Part shown: positions 43,905 through 52,997 of the stretch, piece after piece | Layout of the letters: each line of letters starts with the position of its first letter | Numbering within the stretch: position 1 is the first letter of the stretch | Source of the DNA: Acidobacteriota bacterium | GTDB lineage: Bacteria; Acidobacteriota; Blastocatellia; UBA7656 | Length of the DNA stretch: 64,000 nucleotides | Assembly (NCBI GenBank): GCA_038040445.1 | Contig: JBBPIG010000013.1 | Location: forward strand, 1-64,000 | Direction of reading: 5' to 3' | Translations under genes and position numbers: made by a program | The notes under the pieces: model-generated | What the model was told of the DNA's origin: nothing | The model's input: the letters and a program-made list of their open reading frames with translations, nothing else | Databases searched by the model: none

Positions 43905-44064
43905 CACGCGCCGACGCTGATAAGAGGCAACTGGAATGCCGCTCATCTCCAGCCCGTAACTATTCTAGAAGGGCGGTTCTTTAAGGGGCAAGGTGCACAG
44001 GCGACGCAGGATTTTGCCGACGATTGTCGGAAGGTAATTCATTTGGCAGTTCGGAGTCTGCCCT

Positions 44065-44838
44065 CTACGTAATCGGCTCAGCCATAAGGATCAAGAATAC
44101 GGGCACGCGCATCGCCTGATAGTAGCGGGCGTTGTTCTTTGCGGCGAGCTCCAGGGACGGTGCAGGTTCCAACAACGCCGTGACTGTTAGACCGGCTGAT
44201 GTCAGGGCGTTGAAGTAGTCGGAGACCGTATGATGATGGCAGAAGATGCGGCGGCCTTCGCTTGAAACGCCGGCGTAGCCTAGCCACGGAGTTTCTATGG
44301 TTCTGATCGGCGAACCGAAATACCAGCCTTCCCATGGGTTCGGGCCTTCCACCTCTTCCGATTCGGACGAAGGGAACAGCGCCGTGGACATAGGGTGGAG
44401 AACGCTTGCGACCAGCAGCGCGCCCGGCTTCATCACCCGCGCTACTTGCTTCATCATCGCGTCGATGTCTCCAACGTAATGAAGCGAGGTGCCCGTGAAG
44501 ACCATGTCGAACTCGGCTTCGGGGAACGGAAGCGCTTCACGGATATCAGCTACTCGAAAGTCTGGCTTGAGGCCGCGCTCGCTAGCCTTGGCTTGCGCCA
44601 GCGAGATCATCGTCTGCGAGATGTCGAGCCCGACTACCTGTGCGCCAAGCTCAGCGAACCAAAGTGAATACGTACCAGAGCCGCAGCCCAGATCCAGGAG
44701 TCGCGCACCGGTGATGTCTCCGATCAACTGTTTGATGGCGGGACGCTCGATGTTGTCTGAGAACGAATCTTCGGCGGAGGTGAATCGGTCGAATGCTTCG
44801 CCACACGCATTCCAACTTTTCTTCACGTCGAGGGGCAT
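44065..44838 (-). CDS. Class I SAM-dependent methyltransferase
   Basis: 257 residues from ATG 44838. A longer frame from 44922 would start in repeat DNA. SAM motif 'RLLDLGCGSGTYSLWFAELG' is followed by 'VVGLDISQTMISLAQAKASE' and 'FDMVFTGTSLHYVGDIDAMM', a Methyltransf_11-type core. The substrate is unknown. A heptamer array separates it from guaB on the same strand. Confidence 0.88.
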   Translation of the reverse strand: MPLDVKKSWNACGEAFDRFTSAEDSFSDNIERPAIKQLIGDITGARLLDLGCGSGTYSLWFAELGAQVVGLDISQTMISLAQAKASERGLKPDFRVADIREALPFPEAEFDMVFTGTSLHYVGDIDAMMKQVARVMKPGALLVASVLHPMSTALFPSSESEEVEGPNPWEGWYFGSPIRTIETPWLGYAGVSSEGRRIFCHHHTVSDYFNALTSAGLTVTALLEPAPSLELAAKNNARYYQAMRVPVFLILMAEPIT

Positions 44839-44843
44839 AAGAA

Positions 44844-44924
44844 AAAGAGCAAAGCGCCAAGAGCAAAGGGCAAGCCACTCGCGATTTCCTTTGCCCTTTG
44901 CTCTTTGCACTTTGCCGTTCACTC
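44844..44924. repeat. Heptamer array, CTTTGCC word, before the methyltransferase
   Basis: On the plus strand GAGCAAA, GCGCCAA, GAGCAAA, GGGCAAG precede CTTTGCC, CTTTGCT, CTTTGCA, CTTTGCC around a short centre. The array reaches the guaB stop codon (44919-44921) and ends six bases from the methyltransferase ATG. Confidence 0.85.
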
Positions 44925-46385
44925 AATCCTGTAATTCGGTGCTTCCTTCGTTATGATCACGTCGTGAACGTGACTTTCGCGCAAGCCGGCCGACGTTACG
45001 CGAATGAAGCGCGACTTCTCGTGAAGCTCGGCGATCGTGCCGCAGCCGCAGTAGCCCATTCCCGCTCGCAGACCTCCGACTAGTTGATGGACGAGCGACG
45101 AAATTGGGCCCTTGTGCGGGACTCTTCCTTCGATGCCTTCCGGCACAAGCTTGGACATCTGAAACTCGCTCGCCTGGCCGTAGCGATCGCGGCTGCCCTC
45201 CTTCATCGCGGAGATCGAACCCATCCCGCGATATGCCTTGAACGATCGGCCCTGAAACAGGATTATCTCGCCCGGGCTCTCGTCGGTGCCGGCGAACAGA
45301 GAGCCGATCATCACCGAGTCGGCGCCCGCCGCGATCGCCTTGCTTATGTCGCCGGAGTACTTTATGCCGCCGTCTGCGATGACCGGCACACCGGATCCGC
45401 GGGCGGCGCTGGCGCATTCAAGTATGGCAGTAATCTGCGGGACCCCGGCTCCGCTCACCACGCGTGTCGTGCATATCGACCCTGGACCCATTCCTACTTT
45501 GACGGCATCGATCCCGGCAGAGATCAAGTCGCGGGTCGCTTCGCCTGTGGCGATGTTGCCGGCTACGAGATCGACTTCAGGGAAACGGCCTTTTATCTTC
45601 TTCGCCGCGGAGATCACGCTCTCGGTGTGCCCGTGAGCCGTGTCGATCACCAACGCATCGACGCGAGCGCGAACCAACTCTTCGGCGCGCTCCAGGAAAT
45701 CTCCGGTTGCGCCCACCGCTGCTGCAACGCGCAAGCGTCCCAGCCCGTCCTTAGCCGCGAGCGGATACCTGATCGCCTTTTGAATGTCTTTTACGGTAAT
45801 CAGGCCCTTGAGCCTGTAGTTGTCATCGACGACGAGCAGCTTCTCGATCCGGTGTCGCTGAAGGATCGCTTTAGCTTCGTTGAGCGTTGTGCCGACGGGA
45901 ACGGTGATCAGGTTGTCCTTGGTCATCGCCTCGCTGATCGGCAGGTCCAGCCGCGTTTCGAACCGCAGATCGCGATTGGTGAGAATCCCGACGAGGTGAC
46001 CGTTTTCCTCGACTATAGGTACGCCCGAAATGCGATAGCGCTCCATCACCTCAACCGCGTCGGATATCGGATGATCGGGCGTCATCGTAACCGGATCAAC
46101 TATCATGCCCGACTCACTGCGCTTCACTTTGTCGACTTCGTCGCGCTGGACGTCGATCGAGAGGTTCTTGTGCACGACACCGATGCCGCCCTGTTGCGCG
46201 ATGGCAATAGCCAGATGCGATTCAGTAACCGTATCCATTGCGGCGGACGAAATCGGAATGTTCAGCGGGATGTTTCGCGTGAAGCGAGTTGTAGTGTCGG
46301 CTTCAGTGGGAAGGACAACGCTGCGTGCGGGAACGAGAGAAACGTCGTCAAAGGTGAGAGCCTCGGTAATATCACCTGCCAGCAT
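44919..46385 (-). CDS. guaB: IMP dehydrogenase
   Basis: 488 residues from ATG 46385 (GAGG upstream; the longer frame is a shadow). N-terminal '[20 protein letters not shown]', two CBS domains (about residues 95-215) and the catalytic loop with Cys in '[19 protein letters not shown]', then '[20 protein letters not shown]' and the mobile flap 'GSRDRYGQ'. NAD-dependent oxidation of IMP to XMP, the step before GuaA. Normal length. Confidence 0.97.
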   Translation of the reverse strand: MLAGDITEALTFDDVSLVPARSVVLPTEADTTTRFTRNIPLNIPISSAAMDTVTESHLAIAIAQQGGIGVVHKNLSIDVQRDEVDKVKRSESGMIVDPVTMTPDHPISDAVEVMERYRISGVPIVEENGHLVGILTNRDLRFETRLDLPISEAMTKDNLITVPVGTTLNEAKAILQRHRIEKLLVVDDNYRLKGLITVKDIQKAIRYPLAAKDGLGRLRVAAAVGATGDFLERAEELVRARVDALVIDTAHGHTESVISAAKKIKGRFPEVDLVAGNIATGEATRDLISAGIDAVKVGMGPGSICTTRVVSGAGVPQITAILECASAARGSGVPVIADGGIKYSGDISKAIAAGADSVMIGSLFAGTDESPGEIILFQGRSFKAYRGMGSISAMKEGSRDRYGQASEFQMSKLVPEGIEGRVPHKGPISSLVHQLVGGLRAGMGYCGCGTIAELHEKSRFIRVTSAGLRESHVHDVIITKEAPNYRIE

Positions 46386-46574
46386 CGTGGTACCTCGATA
46401 AATGCGGGTTGTTTGGGCACGTGCAGGTGAGCTTTGGCTCCGCCGCACGATTGATGCTGGCCAACTACCCGGCCAGCTTCGGAGGCTATCAAAGCAACCC
46501 GTGGATTGCAAGCTGCGCCATTTTCAGGGCTGTTGGACGCCTCTCACTCGACTGCTAGTCAACGACTGCCACGG

Positions 46575-47201
46575 TCAACCTCTGACGTACTTCCAGTTTC
46601 TCACCTTTCCTTCGGACATCCATTCGATTGCCGTCGCGAGCCGCTTCTTTCGAGTCTCCTCGGTCTTAGCCTCGGTGACCCATTCAACATACTCCTTCTT
46701 GTTGCTGTAGTTGAACTGCCCGAACGTCGCGAGCGCCTTCTTGTTCTTCTTCAGCGCCGCTGTGAAGTAATCGGGGATCTCCAACTCTTTCGTATCGGTC
46801 GATCGGGCACGCGCGGCAGGTTTTACGCCGGAGTCGTGAAGCTTAACCGCCTCTTTGATCTGTTTGATCAACTCTTTGTCTTTGGGCAAATCGGCGATGC
46901 TGGTGATCTTGCCGTACTGACCCATGCCTTCCGCGGGTTTGGGCTCGCCGCTCATTGTGCCTCCGCTCGTGTACCAGACGGTGAGGGCGCAGTGTTGCGT
47001 GAAAGAAGCCATGCTGCAGAGCACGCGGGGATTTCGCTGGCCGGGGCTCTTGCACATGAAATGCGGAAAGCTCCACTTCATCGTTTCCTCAACAGACGGG
47101 CACGTGTCGTGAATCAGCTTTCTGAGGTGAGTTAGTATCGGCTTCGCGAAGCTCGCCGACTTTGCGATGTAAGCATCCACACGCGGGTCTTTGGTTCCCA
47201 T
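46575..47201 (-). CDS. YdeI/OmpD-associated, DUF1801-type protein
   Basis: 208 residues. N-terminal DUF1801-like domain 'LRKLIHDTCPSVEETMKWS' with 'PHFMCKSPGQRN', and C-terminal YdeI-like helices 'EIPDYFTAALKKNKKALATF' and 'EYVEWVTEAKTEETRKKRLA'. A common soil-bacterial protein of unknown function; YdeI is linked to stress and envelope phenotypes in enterics. No partner gene. Confidence 0.85.
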   Translation of the reverse strand: MGTKDPRVDAYIAKSASFAKPILTHLRKLIHDTCPSVEETMKWSFPHFMCKSPGQRNPRVLCSMASFTQHCALTVWYTSGGTMSGEPKPAEGMGQYGKITSIADLPKDKELIKQIKEAVKLHDSGVKPAARARSTDTKELEIPDYFTAALKKNKKALATFGQFNYSNKKEYVEWVTEAKTEETRKKRLATAIEWMSEGKVRNWKYVRG

Positions 47202-47369
47202 TGTTCGGCTCCTTTTGATTGGTCTACGAAGTGGTTATTTTCGTCAGATTGATTCGGAAGATCAAGCAACGATTCCTGCCAGGGGCCGAGAGTCTACGAG
47301 CGTCGCGGTGAATCCAGTGGTTGACGTTGTTTCGCAAAGGCCTTAGTGTTTTGACCGGAGACTCTAAGC

Positions 47370-47606
47370 ATGCACGACAGAATTTCGATTGAGCCACAAA
47401 TCTGCCACGGGCGGGCTTGCATCAAAGGCACACGCATTCCCGTATCTCAGATCCTCGGGATGTTGGCCAACGGCGATTCGATTGACGGCTTGCTCAAGGC
47501 TTTTCCCTCGATCGAGCGAGCGGATATCCACGCCTGTCTGGAGTATGCAGCGCTGCTTGCCGAAGAACAGGTCACGCCCATTGAAGAACTCGCCCCCACT
47601 GCATGA
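47370..47606 (+). CDS. DUF433-family antitoxin
   Basis: 78 residues with the DUF433 winged-helix pattern 'ISIEPQICHGRACIKGTRIP' and 'AFPSIERADIHACLEYAALL'. DUF433 proteins are encoded with DUF5615 PIN-like nucleases. The stop overlaps the start of the next gene by four bases. Confidence 0.9.
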   Translation: MHDRISIEPQICHGRACIKGTRIPVSQILGMLANGDSIDGLLKAFPSIERADIHACLEYAALLAEEQVTPIEELAPTA

Positions 47607-47965
47607 AGATTTGCGTAGACGAAAACATACCTATCGTCACCGTTCACGAATTGAGACGAATGGGACACGACGTGCTGGATATTCGCGGTACAGTCGATCA
47701 GGGGATGCCCGACGACTTGCTGTGGATTAGAGTCCAAGGTGAACGGCGTTTGCTGATTACTACAGACAAAGGGTTCGTCCAGCCCCGCGATGAACAGCAT
47801 TGCGGGATTCTAGTAGTGCGCTTGAAGCAGCCGAATGAACAAAAGATTCACCAAAGAGTTATGCAGGCGATGAATCACTTTCCCGAACAAGAATGGCCGG
47901 GATTAACTCGTCGTAATGAGAGATGCGGTTCAAAGCACTTGGCGAACTCCATAGCACAGGGATGA
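47603..47965 (+). CDS. DUF5615 PIN-like toxin
   Basis: 120 residues. 'MKICVDENIPIVTVHELRRM', 'GHDVLDIRGTVDQGMPDDLL' and 'RLLITTDKGFV' give the DUF5615/Mut7-C-like acidic pattern (Asp in VDEN, Asp in TTDKGF). Paired with the DUF433 antitoxin by a four-base overlap. The C-terminal 20 residues look extended. Confidence 0.88.
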   Translation: MKICVDENIPIVTVHELRRMGHDVLDIRGTVDQGMPDDLLWIRVQGERRLLITTDKGFVQPRDEQHCGILVVRLKQPNEQKIHQRVMQAMNHFPEQEWPGLTRRNERCGSKHLANSIAQG

Positions 47966-47973
47966 AGGTGAGA

Positions 47974-48396
47974 TTAATCCCCACTCGCGTCGCGGGCCGC
48001 TATGTCACGCTTGGACGCAAGGCCGCGCCACGCCTCCTCGAGAAGCGCACCGAGCTCGCCCGGATCGACGTTCGAGATCCTCACGAGCATCCACGGCCAG
48101 CAGCGATAATGGTCCGTGATGTAGAAAGTTTTTGGATTGGCTCCAATCAAGACCTCGCGCGCGGCGTACTCGGTTTTGAGGACCAGCGACTCACCGTCCT
48201 GGTGAAAGCGGGCAAGCAGTTTTCCGCCGACTTTGAAGGCGGGTGTCCCGTAGGAGGTCCCTTCCTCAACGCCGGGCAGCGCGAGTGCAAGCTGACGCAC
48301 CGTGTCGAAAGTGACCGGCTTGCCTTTGCGCGGACGCTTCTGCGTTTGCGACTTGCTCAAGTTTCCCTCACGCGACTTTGCTAGCAATGGCATCAC
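47974..48396 (-). CDS. MmcQ/YjbR-family DNA-binding protein
   Basis: 140 residues. After a basic leader ('KSQTQKRPRKGKPV') comes the MmcQ/YjbR double-wing motif: 'TFDTVRQLALALPGVEEGTS', 'AFKVGGKLLARFHQDGESL' and 'PKTFYITDHYRCWPWMLVRI'. Probable DNA-binding. The start is uncertain; several upstream codons would serve. Convergent with the DUF5615 gene. Confidence 0.85.
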   Translation of the reverse strand: MMPLLAKSREGNLSKSQTQKRPRKGKPVTFDTVRQLALALPGVEEGTSYGTPAFKVGGKLLARFHQDGESLVLKTEYAAREVLIGANPKTFYITDHYRCWPWMLVRISNVDPGELGALLEEAWRGLASKRDIAARDASGD

Positions 48397-48578
48397 GCGT
48401 TCAGTGGCGGGTACCAGTCGCCTCGGCCCTCGGGCGTTTCGTTTGGAAAGCTCAGTCCTGCCATGTGTACCTCGTAGTTCCGAGTTGCTGCCACCTCAGC
48501 TCGGGTTGAAGTATCGCTCAGCCTTATCTGTAAGAGCAACGATGAATACGGCGTTGCTTTCTGTGTAGGCGTGGGCGG

Positions 48579-50066
48579 CTAAATCGCATTCGAGGGGCGC
48601 GTCTTTCCATGTTGAGTCGCCTGTTCAAACGCAAACGCCAACTGTAAGACATCGAATTCTCGTTGATGACGTCCGACGATTTGCAAACCGATGGGAAGAC
48701 CGTCCTTGGTGAAGCCACACGGTACTGAGATTGCCGGCAGCTCGGTCACCGTTATCGCGTAACACGTCGCCATCCAGTCTATGTAGGTTTCCATTCCGAT
48801 CCCATTGATCTCCCTGACCCAGTCCACCTCAACCTTAAAGGGCGCGACCTGAGACACTGGCAGCACTAGAAACTCGTAACGTTCCATAAACTCTCTCACT
48901 CGCTGGATGAGCGGCGTGCGTTTTGCCTCGGCGCGCTCCACATCGAGACTGCTCAGCTTCAAGCCCTGCTCGATATTCCAAACCACAGTATCCTTGATCA
49001 GATCGCGACGCCGCTTGAGATCTTCTCCTCTCGTTTGTGCGAACGACCAGGCTCGAAGAACCTGAAAGATTTCATCAGCATCGCGGAAGTCCGGCTCACC
49101 GTCTTCCACCTGGCAGCCAAGCGCCGCGAAAGTCGAGCGCGCCGCGTCGCAAACTTCAGTAACGGCGGACTGCACCGGGTATCGCCCCAGACTACGGCTC
49201 CAGGCAATCCGTGTCTCTCTGAAATCCCGCTGAAGCGGTCTCGAGAAAACCGAGCCTGGTTCATCTATGGAAATTGGCGCTCTCGGGTCGGCGCCCGCAA
49301 TTACAGAAAGCAGAAAGGCAACATCCTGCACCGAGCGAGCCATCGGCCCTTCTACCGAAAGCGCGTTCGAACCGGGAGCTGATGGATAAACGGGAACACG
49401 ACCGGGCGCGGTCCGAAACCCAACGACGTTACAGAAGCCGGCTGGATTCCTGAGCGAGCCGCCAAGGTCGCTGCCATCAGCCAGTGGAACCATGCCGCAG
49501 GCCAACGCCACTGCCGCACCGCCGCTGCTTCCGCCACAGGTCCTGGTCAGGTCGTACGGGTTGAGTGTGGCGCCGAATACTTCGTTGAATGTCTGTGACC
49601 CCGCGCCGAACTCGGGGACGTTGGTCTTGCCGATGACGATCGCGCCTGCGGCCTTGAGCCTCTGCACAATCAGCCCATCACTGTCGGGGACAAAGTCTTT
49701 GTAGATGCGAGAGCCAAACGTGGTTCGAATGCCCGCAGTCGGCGCCAGATCCTTTACGGCGTGCGGCAAACCGTGGAGCGGCCCCAGCCTATGGCCTTTC
49801 GCCAATCGCTCGTCGGCTTCCTTGGCAGAACGAAGCGCCGCTTCCTCACCCACCAAAGTACAAATGGCGTTCACCTTCGGATTGACCCGCTTGATCTGCG
49901 AAAGGAAGGCGGCCATTACTTCTGTCGCAGACAACTCGCGCTTTCGAATCATCGCGGCCAGCTCGACGGCGTCCTTGAAACATATCTCACTGCCCGTGCT
50001 GATCTGCAATTCGTCAGGGAGTTTATTCGCGGGAGACGGGGAGGGTGCGTTGTTTGTTTCAGACAC
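48579..50066 (-). CDS. Amidase (amidase signature family)
   Basis: 495 residues. Ser-cisSer-Lys triad: Lys in 'GLPHAVKDLAPTAGIRTTFG', cisSer and Ser in 'TRTCGGSSGGAAVALACGM' and 'GSDLGGSLRNPAGFCNVVGF'. GatA-like fold but no gatB/gatC nearby, so it hydrolyses amides rather than acting in tRNA amidation. No signal peptide. A 94-base dispersed repeat lies 15 bases upstream of the start. Confidence 0.93.
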   Translation of the reverse strand: MSETNNAPSPSPANKLPDELQISTGSEICFKDAVELAAMIRKRELSATEVMAAFLSQIKRVNPKVNAICTLVGEEAALRSAKEADERLAKGHRLGPLHGLPHAVKDLAPTAGIRTTFGSRIYKDFVPDSDGLIVQRLKAAGAIVIGKTNVPEFGAGSQTFNEVFGATLNPYDLTRTCGGSSGGAAVALACGMVPLADGSDLGGSLRNPAGFCNVVGFRTAPGRVPVYPSAPGSNALSVEGPMARSVQDVAFLLSVIAGADPRAPISIDEPGSVFSRPLQRDFRETRIAWSRSLGRYPVQSAVTEVCDAARSTFAALGCQVEDGEPDFRDADEIFQVLRAWSFAQTRGEDLKRRRDLIKDTVVWNIEQGLKLSSLDVERAEAKRTPLIQRVREFMERYEFLVLPVSQVAPFKVEVDWVREINGIGMETYIDWMATCYAITVTELPAISVPCGFTKDGLPIGLQIVGRHQREFDVLQLAFAFEQATQHGKTRPSNAI

Positions 50067-50080
50067 GCTGTAATTCGAAT

Positions 50081-50174
50081 GTCTTCTCTGCGTGACCTTT
50101 GCGTCCTCGGCGTCTCTGCGGTTAACCTAACGCCGAATCACGCACCGCAGAGTCGCCGAGCACGCAGAGATGGC
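50081..50174. repeat. 94-bp dispersed repeat (family D, copy 1)
   Basis: It is about 95% identical to 52886-52979. The first half (CTCTGCGTGACCTTTGCGTC and on) and the second half (CACCGCAGAGTCGCCGAGCA) are partly complementary. Both copies begin 15-18 bases upstream of a minus-strand start codon. Confidence 0.85.
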
Positions 50175-50255
50175 GCGGAGAAATTGAAGTTAGGACACTA
50201 CCCGGCGCCTAACAGGGTGTCAGTCCTGTGTGAGCCAACCGCAACGCACCGAACT

Positions 50256-51833
50256 TCATTCGGGTGACGAACGCCGCTTCTGAACCCGTTCCAGAAAGTC
50301 TAGCTGGTCCTTGAGCAGATGGTTGCGTAGCTGGACGTCATCGCCGAAGTCCAGATAGGGCTCCGTGTCTTCGCTGTAAGGCGCCCACCTGGGCAGACCC
50401 TTGCCGTTGGGATCGCCGGTCGTGGCGAAGTTCACCCAATAGTTCGACATCACGTCAGCCAATTTGAAATCGATATCTTGAAGCGCTGCGTTCTGCCGGT
50501 TGAGATTGTTGAAGACGTAGGCGATCTCTGACGCGTGATATGCGCCAAGATACTTGCTATTCGGATTCGGCGGAACGTGAGTGAAGAAATAGAGATATGC
50601 TTTCGAGCGCCCGGTCGAAGTCATGCGCGCCCAGGTGCGCATCGGCAATGTAAAGGCGGTGTCGCGCATGCTGCTCAGATATGCGCCGGCGATATCCTCC
50701 TCGCTCTTTGCCGGGTAAAGCGCGTCGAACTCCTTGATCATATCGCGATACTGCGGGTCCACTCGCTTGCGGTAGTCTTCGATTGTCTTTGGCACCGAGG
50801 CGGGCACGGTTAGAGTCGTCATCTCGTTCGCATTTGAACCCACGATTACCGGCACGTCGTTCTGCTTGCCTTTCGCAAAGATGTTGCGAATCTCATCAGG
50901 CAACACCCAGCCGTCCACGTTAGGCTGAGTTCGGAACTTTTTTCCTTCCGGGTCATTGTTGAAGACCTCGATGATCTTCTCAGCCGGCAACGCGCGCAAT
51001 GCCTTGATGGAATCGGCTCCGGCCGCTTTGGCGAAGGCGGCGCCGACCTTTTCCGCTGAGGGCAGCGCGTTTCGATCTTCCTTCAAGTAAGTGCCCGGGC
51101 CGAAAGAGCCCCCGCTCTCGCCGATGGCCCGATGAAACAGACCTCTGGCTAACGGCGATGCAACGAGCACGTTGACGCTCCAGGAACCCGCCGATTCGCC
51201 GAAGATGGTCACTCGGTTTGGATCGCCCCCAAAGGCCGCGATGTTTTTCTGCACCCACTTCAGCGCGGCGATCTGATCCAGCACGCCGTAGTTGCCGGAT
51301 GAATGCTGCGGCGATTCAGCGGTCAGCTCGGGATGAGCAAGATAGCCCAACGGGCCGACCCGGTAGTTGATCGTCACCAGGACGACGCCTTTCTTCGCCA
51401 GGGCGGTCCCGTCGTACACGCGATTCGCTCCCGATCCACGAGTCAGCGCGCCGCCGTGGATCCACACCATGACCGGACGTTTATCACTCGGTTTGGCAGC
51501 GGTCCACACATTGAGGTACAGGCAATCTTCACTCTGCTTCTGAGGCGGTGAATAATACATTGATGTCGAGGGGTACGACGCTTGAGGACACTGGGGTCCA
51601 AAGGCATCGCACTGGCGGACTCCAGTCCATGTCACAACCGGCCGAGGAGCTTTCCAGCGCAACTCGCCCACCGGAGGGGCGGCGAAAGGAATGCCTTTGA
51701 AACTCCGAACTCCGTCCGCCGCTGTTCCGGAAACCAGTCCTCCATCTACTTTGATAGTGTCGTTGGGAACAGAGGCCAGGCCCGAAACGGCCAGGGCAAA
51801 CGCGAAAGCAAGCGTAGTCAGATTGCGCAGCAT
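50256..51833 (-). CDS. Carboxylesterase type B, exported
   Basis: 525 residues: signal peptide ('LTTLAFAFALAVSGLASVPN'), 'EDCLYLNVWTA', the oxyanion loop 'MVWIHGGALTRGSG' and the nucleophile elbow 'TIFGESAGSWSVNVLVASPL' (GESAGS instead of GESAGG). Catalytic His in 'YLGAYHASEIAYVF'. An alpha/beta-hydrolase esterase working outside the cytoplasm. One of three exported hydrolases in a row on this strand. Confidence 0.93.
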   Translation of the reverse strand: MLRNLTTLAFAFALAVSGLASVPNDTIKVDGGLVSGTAADGVRSFKGIPFAAPPVGELRWKAPRPVVTWTGVRQCDAFGPQCPQASYPSTSMYYSPPQKQSEDCLYLNVWTAAKPSDKRPVMVWIHGGALTRGSGANRVYDGTALAKKGVVLVTINYRVGPLGYLAHPELTAESPQHSSGNYGVLDQIAALKWVQKNIAAFGGDPNRVTIFGESAGSWSVNVLVASPLARGLFHRAIGESGGSFGPGTYLKEDRNALPSAEKVGAAFAKAAGADSIKALRALPAEKIIEVFNNDPEGKKFRTQPNVDGWVLPDEIRNIFAKGKQNDVPVIVGSNANEMTTLTVPASVPKTIEDYRKRVDPQYRDMIKEFDALYPAKSEEDIAGAYLSSMRDTAFTLPMRTWARMTSTGRSKAYLYFFTHVPPNPNSKYLGAYHASEIAYVFNNLNRQNAALQDIDFKLADVMSNYWVNFATTGDPNGKGLPRWAPYSEDTEPYLDFGDDVQLRNHLLKDQLDFLERVQKRRSSPE

Positions 51834-51864
51834 GTGAATCCTCCAGTATCAGGTTTGATAATGC

Positions 51865-51954
51865 GTTCGTCGTCCCGCCTTCAGGCGGAAGTTTGTAGCC
51901 ACGTTGCGTGAGGCGCTACCCGGACAACTTCCGCCTGAAGGCGGGACTACGAAC
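51865..51954. repeat. Dispersed inverted repeat (family A, copy 2)
   Basis: GTTCGTCGTCCCGCCTTCAG with GCGGAAGTTTGT and ACAACTTCCGCCTGAAGGCG with GGACTACGAAC are complementary arms, matching copy 1 at 2914-3004. It lies upstream of the esterase and downstream of the next hydrolase. Confidence 0.85.
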
Positions 51955-51977
51955 AGCTTATCGATTACAAGTCGCCG

Positions 51978-52868
51978 TCATCGTTTCGGGTCGTTGGCGT
52001 CGATGAACTTCACAAGACTCTCTGCATATTCCTTTGGAATGTAGCCCGACGCGATGGCTGTCAGGTGAGACTTGCCGGGCAACACCACGTTGGTGAATTT
52101 CTTGACCTCGCGCGCCATGCGCGTTGTCTTTGCGTTGGGCCGATCGAACTCGCCGTTGATCGCAATCATCGGGATGTTCAATTTCGTGAGATCAAGTTGC
52201 GGCCCGGCCGGACGCGCGGGAGCGGCAGTGGTAGCCGGTCGTGCTGCCGGAGGAGTCTCGGCGAGCTTCTCTGCGTCTTCGCGGCTCATTCCGTTATCCA
52301 TGGCATGCCTTATTCGAAGCCGCTTGCTTACCTCGTCTTCTTGCGGATCGCGCCCCTGCTTATCGGCCGGCGCCTTCGCCTTCCATTCTGGATCAACCTC
52401 AGGTATGCCCGAACCGCCGAAGCCGGCGGTGATCATTCGATCCGGGATCATCGTCAACAGCCGTCCGACGATTCCGCCGCCCATCGAATAGCCGTGGAAG
52501 TGGGCCTTTTTGATCTTGAGATGATCCATCAGCTCGACCACGTCCTCCGCTTTGCCTGGCCCGTTAAGCTGGGGCTTGTCGCTCTTGCCGTGATTTCGGC
52601 AATCCAGCGCCACGACCATGTGGTTCTTGGCCAGCGCGTCGAAAATTCCATTGGCGAGCCAATTCCCCGCGGCGCTGCCTGTATACCCGTGGATCAGGAT
52701 GACCGCCGTGCCCTTGCCTTTGACGTAATAGTGAATCTTCACGCCGTCGGAGGCCGTCATGTAGTCCTCCTTCGGCTGGTCGTTGCCTTTTCCACCGCCT
52801 CTGGCGAAACCCGTCCCGGCCATCATCACGAGGCAAAGAGCGTATCTTAGAAGTATCTGTCGTTTCAT
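51978..52868 (-). CDS. Alpha/beta hydrolase, exported
   Basis: 296 residues with signal peptide ('LRYALCLVMMAGTGFARGGG'). Standard alpha/beta-hydrolase motifs: 'VILIHGYTGSAAGNW', nucleophile 'FHGYSMGGGIVGRLL', late Asp in 'IAINGEFDRPNA' and His in 'VLPGKSHLTAI'. An Ala/Pro-rich insert lies near residue 210. Substrate unknown. The family D repeat copy 2 lies 18 bases upstream of the start. Confidence 0.92.
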   Translation of the reverse strand: MKRQILLRYALCLVMMAGTGFARGGGKGNDQPKEDYMTASDGVKIHYYVKGKGTAVILIHGYTGSAAGNWLANGIFDALAKNHMVVALDCRNHGKSDKPQLNGPGKAEDVVELMDHLKIKKAHFHGYSMGGGIVGRLLTMIPDRMITAGFGGSGIPEVDPEWKAKAPADKQGRDPQEDEVSKRLRIRHAMDNGMSREDAEKLAETPPAARPATTAAPARPAGPQLDLTKLNIPMIAINGEFDRPNAKTTRMAREVKKFTNVVLPGKSHLTAIASGYIPKEYAESLVKFIDANDPKR

Positions 52869-52885
52869 CTTGTCCTCCTTCGATT

Positions 52886-52979
52886 GTCTTCTCTGCGTGA
52901 CCTTTGCGTCCTCTGCGCCTCTGCGGTTAACCTAACGCCGAAATCACGCACCGCAGAATCGCCGAGCACGCAGAGATGG
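52886..52979. repeat. 94-bp dispersed repeat (family D, copy 2)
   Basis: It nearly repeats 50081-50174, with a few substitutions and one inserted A, in the same orientation and the same position relative to the start codon of the gene to its left. Confidence 0.85.
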
Positions 52980-52997
52980 GAGAGAAAAGGTACTGCT

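Noticed and set aside
44839-44922. N-terminal extension of the methyltransferase
   Set aside because: The extension would be translated from the heptamer array and lacks a ribosome site.
45084-46430. 448-codon plus-strand frame
   Set aside because: It lies entirely opposite guaB and its upstream region, has no protein-like motifs, and is a shadow of GC-rich codon bias.
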